A DNA stretch of 64,000 nucleotides, taken from Streptomyces zaomyceticus. Its GTDB lineage: Bacteria; Actinomycetota; Actinomycetes; Streptomycetales; Streptomycetaceae. Location: the NCBI RefSeq assembly GCF_014656215.1, contig NZ_BNBZ01000022.1, positions 1 to 64,000 on the forward strand. Reading direction: 5' to 3'. A program made the position numbers and the translations under genes. The notes under the pieces were generated by a model. That model was not told the origin of the DNA and ran no database searches. It saw only the letters and a list, made by a program, of their open reading frames with translations. Shown one piece after another: positions 8,504-16,120 of this stretch (position 1 is the stretch's first letter; each line of letters begins with the position of its first letter).

Positions 8504-9961
8504 ATGACCGACATCCTGGAACACCGCACGCTCTTCATCGGCGGCAGGTGGGCCGAACCGGCGGGCCGGGAGACCATCGACGTGCTCTCACCGGTCACCG
8601 AACAGGTCGTCGGGCGCGTTCCGCACGCCACCCCCGAGGACGTGGACCGCGCCGTCGCCGCCGCCCGCGAGGCGTTCGACCACGGCCCCTGGCCCCGGAT
8701 GACGCCCGCCGAGCGCATCGAGACCGTCACCCGGATCAAGGACGGCCTCCTCGCCCGCCACCGGGAGCTCGCCGAACTGATCACCCTGCAGAACGGCTGC
8801 CCCATTACCGTCTCCGTACGGGCCCAGGCGCTCAGCGCCGTCGCCGCCTTCGGGGCGGCACTGTCCGTCGCCGCCGGCCTCGTGACGGAGGAGGAGCGGC
8901 CCGGCCTCACCGGCCCCCTTCTGGTCCGACGCGAGCCGGTCGGCGTGGTCGCCGCCGTCACCCCGTGGAACGTGCCGCAGCTGACCATCGCCGGCAAGCT
9001 GGCGCCCGCGCTGCTCGCCGGCTGCACCGTTGTCCTCAAGCCGTCCCCGGAAACCCCCCTCGACGCCTACCTCCTGGCCGAGGTGTGCGAGGCCGCCGGG
9101 CTGCCGGAAGGCGTGCTCAGCGTCCTTCCGGCCGACCGGGAGACCAGCGCCCACCTGGTCGCACACCCGGACGTGGACAAGGTCGCCTTCACGGGATCGG
9201 TAGGCGCGGGCAAGCAGATCATGGCCTCCGCCGCCGGGAACCTCACCCGCGTCACCCTGGAGCTCGGCGGCAAGTCCGCCGCGATCCTCCTCGAGGACGC
9301 GGACCTCGACGCCGCCCTGCCGCAGGTCGTCATGGGCGCCTTCGCCAACAGCGGCCAGGCGTGCGTCGCCCTGACCCGGATCCTCGCCCCCGCGAGCCGC
9401 TACGACGAGATCGCCGCCAAGCTCACCGCGGCCGTCGCCTCGCTCAAGGTCGGCGACCCGTCCGACCCGGCCACGCTGATCGGTCCGATGGTCACCGAGC
9501 AGCAGCGACAGCGGAACCTCGACTACATCCGCATCGGCCAGGAGGAGGGCGCCAAGCTCCTCACGGGCGGCGGCGTCCCCGAGGGCCTGACCACCGGCTG
9601 GTACCTCGAACCCACACTTTTCGGCGACGTCGACAACGGGATGCGGATCGCCCAGGAGGAGATCTTCGGCCCGGTCATCTGCCTCATCCGATACGAGGAC
9701 GAGGACGACGCTGTCCGGATCGCCAACGACTCCCCGTACGGCCTGGCCGGCACCGTCTGGGCGGGCACCGACGAGCACGGCACCGAGATCGCCCGACGGA
9801 TCCGCACCGGCACGTACTCCGTCAACTGTCAGCGCTTCGACGTCGCCGGCCCGTTCGGCGGCTACAAGAACTCCGGCATCGGCCGCGAGTACGGCCCTGA
9901 GGGCTTCGCCGCGTACCTGGAGACCAAGACCATCCACCTGCCCGCCCCCGCACGCGCCTGA
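8504..9961 (+). CDS. NAD(P)-dependent aldehyde dehydrogenase
   Basis: Oxidises an aldehyde to the acid. 485 residues. NAD-binding PWNVPQL and FTGSVGAGK, general base Glu253 in LELGGKS, nucleophile Cys287 in NSGQACVAL, and EEIFGPV near the end. Start ATG 8504 is chosen because homology (LFIGGRW) begins at once; the upstream in-frame extension overlaps the putative regulatory site. Ribosome site (GCGAGG) is weak. Followed 25 nt later by the alcohol dehydrogenase, consistent with two consecutive oxidations. Confidence 0.92.
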   Translation: MTDILEHRTLFIGGRWAEPAGRETIDVLSPVTEQVVGRVPHATPEDVDRAVAAAREAFDHGPWPRMTPAERIETVTRIKDGLLARHRELAELITLQNGCPITVSVRAQALSAVAAFGAALSVAAGLVTEEERPGLTGPLLVRREPVGVVAAVTPWNVPQLTIAGKLAPALLAGCTVVLKPSPETPLDAYLLAEVCEAAGLPEGVLSVLPADRETSAHLVAHPDVDKVAFTGSVGAGKQIMASAAGNLTRVTLELGGKSAAILLEDADLDAALPQVVMGAFANSGQACVALTRILAPASRYDEIAAKLTAAVASLKVGDPSDPATLIGPMVTEQQRQRNLDYIRIGQEEGAKLLTGGGVPEGLTTGWYLEPTLFGDVDNGMRIAQEEIFGPVICLIRYEDEDDAVRIANDSPYGLAGTVWAGTDEHGTEIARRIRTGTYSVNCQRFDVAGPFGGYKNSGIGREYGPEGFAAYLETKTIHLPAPARA

Positions 9962-9986
9962 CCCGTCTCTCCCAGAGGAGCCCCCG

Positions 9987-11063
9987 ATGCACGCAGCAGT
10001 CCTGCACAAGACCGGAGACGACACCCTGGACGTCGTCGACGTCGAGTCGGCGTCCTTCGGCCCCGGCCGCGTCCGCGTCAAGATGCACAAGGCCGGCCTG
10101 TGCCACTCCGACCTGTCGGCCATGAGCGGTGTGCTCACCCACCCCGCGCCGTTCGTCCCCGGCCACGAAGGCGCCGGCGAGGTGATCGAGGTCGGCGAAG
10201 GCGTCACCCACGTCAAGCCCGGCGACCGCGTCATCGTCTGCTGGATGCCGCCGTGCGACGCCTGTCCCTCCTGTAAGGCGGGCGACGGTCACCTGTGCCG
10301 CAGCGGCTACCGCAACCTCGCCCACCTCAACTTCCGCCACGGCGAGATGGCCGTCCCCGGCATGCTCGGTGCCGGAACCTTCGCCGAGGAGACCGTGATC
10401 GCGGCCTACGCCGCCATCCCGATCCCCGACGACGTGCCGTACGACATCGCCGCCCTCATCGGCTGCGGTGTCACCACCGGCATCGGCGCCGCCCTCAACA
10501 CCGCGAAGGTGAAGCCCGGTTCGTCGGTCGTCGTCATCGGCCTCGGCGGCGTCGGCATCAGCATCCTCCAGGGCGCCAAGGTCGCCGGTGCGGCCCGGAT
10601 CATCGCCGTCGACCCGACGCCCAACCGCCGCGAGTGGGCGCTGAAGTTCGGCGCCACGGACGCCATCGCCCCCGAGGAACTGGCGGAGACCGTCAAGCGC
10701 CTCACCCGAGGCTTCGGCGTCGACTACGCCTTCGAGGCTGTCGGCAAGGCCGGCACGCTGCGCGCCGCGTACGACGCGACCCGGCTCGGCGGCACGGTCT
10801 GCCTGGTCGGCGCCGGGTCGCGCACAGACATGACCGACATCAGCATGGCCGAACTGGTCCTCAACGAGAAGGCGATCCTGCCCTCGTTCTACGGCGGCGA
10901 CGACATCCGCCGCACGTACGCCACCATCATCGACCTGTGGCGCGCGGGTCGCATCGACCTGGAGTCGATGATCACCCATCACGTACCGCTGACGGACATC
11001 AACGAGGCGATCCGCCAGATGCACACTGGCGAGGCGCTGCGCACCATCGTCGACATCGTCTGA
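9987..11063 (+). CDS. Zinc-dependent alcohol dehydrogenase (MDR family)
   Basis: NAD(P)-linked oxidation of a primary alcohol. 358 residues of the medium-chain dehydrogenase class. Catalytic zinc ligands Cys-His in GLCHSD and GHEGAGEV; structural zinc cysteines in CDACPSCKAGDGHLC; nucleotide site VVIGLGGVGIS around 180. AGAGGAGC precedes the ATG. Resembles the long-chain mycothiol/NDMA-type and Adh-like group more than sorbitol dehydrogenases, but exact cofactor is unknown. Terminated by a strong hairpin 28 nt downstream. Confidence 0.9.
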   Translation: MHAAVLHKTGDDTLDVVDVESASFGPGRVRVKMHKAGLCHSDLSAMSGVLTHPAPFVPGHEGAGEVIEVGEGVTHVKPGDRVIVCWMPPCDACPSCKAGDGHLCRSGYRNLAHLNFRHGEMAVPGMLGAGTFAEETVIAAYAAIPIPDDVPYDIAALIGCGVTTGIGAALNTAKVKPGSSVVVIGLGGVGISILQGAKVAGAARIIAVDPTPNRREWALKFGATDAIAPEELAETVKRLTRGFGVDYAFEAVGKAGTLRAAYDATRLGGTVCLVGAGSRTDMTDISMAELVLNEKAILPSFYGGDDIRRTYATIIDLWRAGRIDLESMITHHVPLTDINEAIRQMHTGEALRTIVDIV

Positions 11064-11091
11064 GCCGACGGACCGCCGCATTTCCGTCGGG

Positions 11092-11121
11092 CCGACCAGC
11101 GGGCCGGGGCCCGCTGGTCGG
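11092..11121. terminator. Hairpin terminator after alcohol dehydrogenase
   Basis: Perfect 14-bp arms (CCGACCAGCGGGCC) with a GG turn. It separates the dehydrogenase pair from the LLM oxidoreductase, which therefore probably has its own promoter in 11122-11150. Confidence 0.7.
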
Positions 11122-11165
11122 AGTAGCCGCGTACACACGTCCCGTACCCCGAGGAGAATGGCCAC

Positions 11166-12224
11166 GTGACCGCATCCACCACCCCGGCCGGCCGCCTCCG
11201 CCTCGACGTCTCCGCCCCCGCGCATCCGGGCCGCATCCTCGCGGCCGCCCGCGACGCGGAGAGCCGGGGTATGGACCGGCTGACGGTCGCCGAGACCTCG
11301 CACAACCCGTTCCTCCCGCTGGCCAGGGCAGCCGACCAGACCTCCCGGATCGAGCTTGCCACGGGGGTGGCGATCGCCTTCGCCCGTACGCCCATGACGC
11401 TCGCCTACGAGGCGTGGGGCCTGCACGAGGCGTCGGGCGGCCGGGCGGTCATCGGCCTCGGATCACAGGTCAAGCCACACATCCAGCGCCGCTTCGGCAT
11501 GCCGTGGGACCGCCCGGCCGCGCGCATGAGGGAGTACGTCCACGCCGTCCGGGCAATCTGGAACAGCTGGCAGACCGGTGAACGGCTCACCTTCCGCGGC
11601 GACTTCTACACCCACACCCTCATGACTCCGGTCTTCGCACCCGACCCGGTGCCCGGCGGCGTCCCCCGCATCCTCCTCGCCGGGGTGGGCCCGCTGATGA
11701 CCGCCACGGCGGGAGCGGTCGCCGACGGATTCCTCAGCCACCCCTTCACGTCGGTCGAGTACCTCACCCGCAAGGTCCTCCCGGGAGTCCGCGAGGCCCG
11801 CGCGAAGGCGGAGGCGGCCGACGAGGCCTGGACAGCCCGCCCCTTCGAGGTGGTGGGTAACGTCCTGACCGCGACGGGCCGCACCGAGGAGGAACTACGG
11901 GCCAACCACGTCGCCGTACGTGAACGGGTCGCCTTCTACGCATCCACCCCCGCCTACCGGCCCGTCATGGAGACCCACGGCTGGAGCGCACTCCACGAGG
12001 AGCTGCACCGGCTGTCCGTACGGGGCCGGTGGACGGAGATGGGCGAGCTGATTGACGACGAGGTGTACGCCACGTTCGCCGTCTCCGGCGAACCGGACGC
12101 GGTCGCCCGCGATATCCACCGCCGCTACGCCGACGTGGTCGACCGCCTCTCGGTCAGCGGTGCCCCGGACGCGGACCCGGCGCTGATGACGAACGTCCTG
12201 ACCGCGATCCGCGCCCTCGGCTGA
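11166..12224 (+). CDS. LLM-class F420-dependent oxidoreductase
   Basis: Luciferase-like TIM-barrel oxidoreductase. 352 residues; TSRIELATGVAIAFARTP and GGRAVIGLGSQVKPHIQRRFGMPW are typical of the TIGR03617-like F420 group, and the C-terminal half has the VADGFLSHPF segment. Starts at GTG 11166, eight nt after GAGGAG; an out-of-frame ATG nearer that site gives only three codons and a TGA overlapping the GTG. Substrate unknown. Its stop is 12 nt from the convergent alkyl sulfatase stop. Confidence 0.85.
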   Translation: MTASTTPAGRLRLDVSAPAHPGRILAAARDAESRGMDRLTVAETSHNPFLPLARAADQTSRIELATGVAIAFARTPMTLAYEAWGLHEASGGRAVIGLGSQVKPHIQRRFGMPWDRPAARMREYVHAVRAIWNSWQTGERLTFRGDFYTHTLMTPVFAPDPVPGGVPRILLAGVGPLMTATAGAVADGFLSHPFTSVEYLTRKVLPGVREARAKAEAADEAWTARPFEVVGNVLTATGRTEEELRANHVAVRERVAFYASTPAYRPVMETHGWSALHEELHRLSVRGRWTEMGELIDDEVYATFAVSGEPDAVARDIHRRYADVVDRLSVSGAPDADPALMTNVLTAIRALG

Positions 12225-12236
12225 CCACCGGGCACT

Positions 12237-14141
12237 TCAGGGGGTCACAACGGGGAAGTCGGGATCGAAGGTGTCGAGGAGCCCGGCGAGTGTGTCCAGG
12301 GCGCTTGCGTCACCGTCCAGCTTGACCTTCCCGGCCTCGACGAGCTTCGCGGCGCTGCCCGGCTTCAGCAGCACACCCACGAGCTCGGGCTTCGGGCCGC
12401 TGACGGTGAGCTGGGTGTCGGGCGAGGCGCCGCGGCGGGCGTTGAGCACGCCGCGTGCGATCCAGATCGTCCAGGTCTCGTCGCTCTCCGTGAACGTGAA
12501 GTCGACGCGCAGCTCGGCCGACGCCGCCTGCTCGCCGATCACATGGACGGCGACGAAGTCAAAGAGGATGTCGACGGGCATGGCGAGGATGGTGTCCGGG
12601 CTCGCGGTGGCGAAGGTGGCGGGCTGGACGCCCTCGCGCAACTCCTTCGCGGCGGTGAGGAAGATGCCGCGCCACTGCGGCCCCTCGGCCTGGTAGCCCA
12701 TCTGCTCGTACGCGTCGGCCTGGAGTCCACGGGCGGCATGGTGATCGGGCTGGGCGAAGACGAGCGTGTGCAGGATCTGAGCCGCCCAGCGGTAGTCGCC
12801 GGCGTCGAAGGCGCGCCGGCCCTCGGCCATGATGCCCTCGGCGCCGATCAAGTCGACGAAGCGCCGGGCGGACTCGACGGGCGTGTGCGGGTGCAGGGAC
12901 ACCGGATCGCCGTCCCACATCCCGAGTTCCTTCGTGAAGACGGCCCGCACGTCGTGGTGGAGCGTGCCGTGGTAGCCGCGGTTGAACCACCTGCGGCCCA
13001 GCTCCTCGGGCAGCTCGATCACCTCGGCCGCCTCCAGCGGCGTGTACCCCTTGTTGGCGAGACGCAGCGCCTGGTCGTGGATGTACTTGTACGTGTCGCG
13101 CTGCGACTCCAGGAACGAGGCCACGACCCCGTTCTCCCACACCGGCCAGGTGTGCGGCCCGTAGTGCACCTGTGCCTCGCCGCCCCACCGCTCCAGGGTC
13201 TCGTCGAGATAGCGCGCGAAGTTGCGGGCGTCACGGGTCCGCGCGCCGCGCAGCGTCTGGATATTGTGGAGCGAGTGGTTGGCGTTTTCCGCGCAGGTCA
13301 GCGCCGCCAGCTCCGGGATCCAGATGTGCATCTCCTCAGGCGCCTCGGTGTCCGGCGCGTAGAGGAACTCGAACTCGACACCGCCCAGTTCACGCTTCGA
13401 GCCCGTCTCCGTGACGCCGTCAGTCGGCGAGATGTACGAGACGGTCACACCGGGAAGCGACGTGATGCCGATGCCGCAGGTGACGCACCCGGTCGGGCCC
13501 AGGTCGAGGAGACTTCCGAAGGCGTAGCCGGCCCTGCGTGACATGGCGTTGCCCGCGATCACGTTCTCGCCGATCGCGTGCTTGTCGAAGGAGGCGATGG
13601 TGCCGGGGGCGATGATCGGCACCTTCCCCGAGGCCACGTCCTCGGCGCTCACAACGCCCTTGACCCCGCCGTAGTGGTCGATATGGGTGTGGGTGTAGAT
13701 CACCGCGGCCACCGGCTTGTCGCTCACGTGCTCCCGGATCATCGCCATGCCCTGCGCCGCTGCCTCGACGGAGGACATGCAGTCGACGATCACCAGCCCC
13801 TTGTCGCCCTCGACGACGGTGAGATTCGCCAGGTCGTTGTTGCGCACCTGGTAGATACCGTCGACCACCTTGTACAGGCCGCCCTTGCGCATCACCTGCG
13901 ACTGCCGCCAGAGACTGGGGTGCACGGTGTCCGGTGCCGGGGCGTCCTCGGCGAGGTAATCGAACCTCGCCGAGTCGAATATGAGATGCCCATCGGCTCC
14001 GTAGAGCTTGTCCGGGAAGGGCGCCAAGAATCCCCGGTCCGCATCGGTGAAGTCCTGCCGATCGTCCATGTCGTAACGTGTCGCAGCCTCGCTGTTCGCG
14101 GCAGCTGTGGCGGGTGTGGCTCGCTTGGGTACGTAGGCCAT
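12237..14141 (-). CDS. Alkyl sulfatase (metallo-beta-lactamase fold, SdsA1/BDS1-like)
   Basis: Hydrolyses primary alkyl sulfates such as dodecyl sulfate to alcohol and sulfate using two Zn ions. 634 residues: metallo-beta-lactamase domain with THTHIDHYGG (His151, His153, Asp155, His156), second metal segment LTCAENANHSLHNI, a central helical dimerisation domain (about 380-500, NRGYHGTLHHDVRAV), and a C-terminal SCP2-like domain. Start ATG 14141 follows AGGAGG. No signal peptide is visible, unlike secreted SdsA1, so it may be cytosolic. The alcohol formed would suit the neighbouring dehydrogenases. Confidence 0.9.
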   Translation of the reverse strand: MAYVPKRATPATAAANSEAATRYDMDDRQDFTDADRGFLAPFPDKLYGADGHLIFDSARFDYLAEDAPAPDTVHPSLWRQSQVMRKGGLYKVVDGIYQVRNNDLANLTVVEGDKGLVIVDCMSSVEAAAQGMAMIREHVSDKPVAAVIYTHTHIDHYGGVKGVVSAEDVASGKVPIIAPGTIASFDKHAIGENVIAGNAMSRRAGYAFGSLLDLGPTGCVTCGIGITSLPGVTVSYISPTDGVTETGSKRELGGVEFEFLYAPDTEAPEEMHIWIPELAALTCAENANHSLHNIQTLRGARTRDARNFARYLDETLERWGGEAQVHYGPHTWPVWENGVVASFLESQRDTYKYIHDQALRLANKGYTPLEAAEVIELPEELGRRWFNRGYHGTLHHDVRAVFTKELGMWDGDPVSLHPHTPVESARRFVDLIGAEGIMAEGRRAFDAGDYRWAAQILHTLVFAQPDHHAARGLQADAYEQMGYQAEGPQWRGIFLTAAKELREGVQPATFATASPDTILAMPVDILFDFVAVHVIGEQAASAELRVDFTFTESDETWTIWIARGVLNARRGASPDTQLTVSGPKPELVGVLLKPGSAAKLVEAGKVKLDGDASALDTLAGLLDTFDPDFPVVTP

Positions 14142-14197
14142 GACGACCCCTCCTGATCCGCCGCGACCGTCACCCACTCCCTTGACGCGGCCGCGAA

Positions 14198-14264
14198 CCG
14201 TTCGGCATCTCCCCATAGCGTCGCCGGAGGGGTCCCCGGCGACGCTATGGGTGGGGCCGAACGG
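14198..14264. repeat. 67-nt two-step palindrome upstream of alkyl sulfatase
   Basis: Inner arms CCCATAGCGTCGCCGG (14212-14227) and its exact complement (14236-14251) with an 8-nt loop; outer arms CCGTTCGGC (14198-14206) and its complement (14256-14264) with a short internal bulge. A strong cruciform or RNA hairpin at the apparent left edge of the island. Could be a terminator for minus-strand transcription from the decayed corA, or part of a junction. Confidence 0.7.
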
Positions 14265-14659
14265 GTGACGAAGGGCGCGCTCAGTGAGTGGACCCGGGGC
14301 AGCTCTACGTGCCGGAACGGAGTACCGGTGTTCCTTCGGGTCTCGTCAGCCGCGTACGGGATGGACGTACCGCCCGTCGTCGCTACCTGTCATGAACCGC
14401 GCCGTTGGTGAGCTGAGCCGAGGTCGGTTGATTGTGTGATGGGTCGGGTGGATGGCGCAGGCGGGAGGTGCGGTCGGCCGCTCAGATTCTCCCCAGATTC
14501 GTTCCAGCACCGGGGAACCCACGATGGCCGAGGTCATGGGCCCGTCTGGGGGAGGGCAAGGAGATCACCAACATCCCTTCTCGCCCTATATGACCGGTTC
14601 ATGCAGGAGGTGCGGTAGCAAAACCGTGTGTGCTGTGCGTGTGAGGTGGTCGCCTCCTG
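14265..14659. other. Intergenic stretch, no convincing gene
   Basis: About 400 nt with only short frames of poor codon use. It holds one copy of the 11-mer ATTCTCCCCAG at 14486-14496. Nothing else recognised. Confidence 0.5.
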
Positions 14660-15002
14660 TAGCCAGTCCCGGCGCTTGAAGATGGCGTACAAACTGACGC
14701 ATACGGCCCCCATCAGGCCGATCGCGAAGGGGTATCCGAGGCCCCAGTGGAGCTCCGGCATCGAGTCGAAGTTCATGCCGTAGACAGTTCCCACGAGTGT
14801 GGGAGCAAAGAGGATGGCGGCCCAGGACGAGATCCGCTTGAAGTCGTCGCCCTCAACGCGCTGACCTGCGGGGATAGCCGAGTGAGGTCTGCTGAGCTGC
14901 GACTTTGCAGATTTCCAGGGCTTTCATAGTGATGCCGTCTTACGTGGTCGATTCTCCCCAGCCACTCCCCAGGCGCCTCCATTCTCCCCAGATTCTCCCC
15001 AG
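14486..15002. repeat. Dispersed 11-mer ATTCTCCCCAG (four copies)
   Basis: Exact copies at 14486-14496, 14951-14961, 14981-14991 and 14992-15002, plus a variant ending ACTCCCCAG at 14964-14972. Three copies and the variant lie within 52 nt and two are directly tandem. They flank the CorA remnant on both sides. They could be protein-binding iterons or recombination arms. Confidence 0.7.
14660..14875 (-). pseudogene. corA-like Mg2+/Co2+ transporter, C-terminal remnant
   Basis: Conceptual minus-strand translation gives GDDFKRISSWAAILFAPTLV, then GTVYGMNFDSMPELHW, and a second membrane helix ending in a KRRDWL-type tail. GMN is the CorA signature and the arrangement (two helices, GMN between them, basic C-terminus) matches the last 70 residues of CorA. 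The N-terminal roughly 250 residues are absent: upstream the homologous frame is lost by about 14875. The frame also runs past the expected C-terminus to 14534. It cannot make a channel and is probably a scar of island insertion. Confidence 0.7.
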
Positions 15003-15341
15003 CCGCGTCCGTCCCGTGCTGCCATTCTCGCTGGCGAGGGATCTCAGTCGAGGCGCGGAATGTGGTAACGCACCGTATCGGTGGACGGCCCCCGAGTGGG
15101 TTGCCGCGTCGCGCTGCGAAGGCTTTGCCGCTGGGAGGGTCACGGGTATTGATCAGCACCATGCCGTTCCAGGGATTGCTCGTCGGGGCCCGTGTGGGTG
15201 GTTCTCGCGTGTCCGTTGACGTCGAACCACTGGTACATGCGCGGGCGATGCAGCAGTCAGGGGAAGGGAACCAGCGTGTCGCCACGCAGGCCACTCGGAG
15301 ACGAGCAGGATGCCCTCGTATCTACGACCTGAGGAGCCCTG
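15003..15341. other. Intergenic stretch before the Cys-rich gene
   Basis: About 340 nt. Frames through it show mixed third-position bases and no family resemblance. It probably contains the promoter of the gene starting at 15342, but no clear -10/-35 pair stood out. Confidence 0.4.
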
Positions 15342-15910
15342 TTGCCCCGAGCCTCGAAGGCGTCGGTCCCCACCCGCGCACGCAATACGAAGAGCGCGAT
15401 CGAGGCCATCCTCGACGCCGCCACAGAGCTGAGGCCCACGCCCGGATATATCAACGGCACGGACTACGCGGACTGGTCCGTCGAGGCTACGCCGGGCCTC
15501 CTGCGCGCGCTGGCGGACCTGGCCCAACACCACGAAGAGAGCGAACTCGCAGAAGACCTCCGCAGGTTCAGCGGGCCCATGTGCTTGGAGCCGTTGTACG
15601 ACGACCCGTCCAAGAACCGCTCCCCTCGATCGTTCTGCGCGGAAATTGTGGCGAGCGAGGGAGGACCTGCCCGGAACACAGCCCTGCGAATGCAGATGCC
15701 TTGGGCCGATGCATCTACCCCGACCGGGGAAGGTTGTGCCGGGAGCCTCGCGTACATGGAAAGGATCGGTGCGCCGGGCACGTGGAGCGGTGCCTCGTGG
15801 TCCAGCTGGACGGCACGGTGTGCGGTAGGCGGACCTGTGGAGTTCCGAAGCACAAGCGGATTGCTGCGGCGTCAGCGGGGGAGGCTGCGGCAGTTCCTGC
15901 ATCGTCGTAA
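15342..15910 (+). pseudogene. Unknown protein with Cys/His-rich tail, apparently frameshifted
   Basis: Starts at TTG 15342 after GAGGAG. The first about 100 codons have good coding character (AIEAILDAATELRPTPGYI, LLRALADLAQHHEESELAED, CLEPLYDDPSKN). Near 15640-15650 coding quality jumps to another frame, whose product has paired Cys/His: NCGERGRTCPEH, GRCIYPDRGRLCREP, KDRCAGHVERC, DGTVCGRRTC. One extra G in the GCGG run at about 15641 would join both parts into a single protein of roughly 185 residues with zinc-finger-like repeats. Either a natural frameshift, a sequencing error or a recoding event. No family recognised. Confidence 0.5.
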
Positions 15911-16039
15911 CGCCAGCCAAGCGGGATGGTGTTGAGCCGATCGTGGACGTCTGCCGTCGATCTCCGTCAAGGCGTTGGTGCTATGTGAACTCGTCCGGGT
16001 AGTTCATGGCGACCTTGCTCCGACCTACCTCGCCTGTCG

Positions 16040-16052
16040 TGCACGAAGTGCA
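16040..16052. promoter_or_regulatory. Small palindrome upstream of the SNF2 operon
   Basis: TGCACGAAGTGCA, 5-bp arms around GAA, about 70 nt before the SNF2 start codon in a 210-nt gap. Possible operator; no other support. Confidence 0.3.
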
Positions 16053-16120
16053 ACTATCGGCTACTGCCTGTGATCGCCTTGCTGCTTTGGTGAGGCCGTG
16101 TGCTCTTGTGAAGGTTCGTC

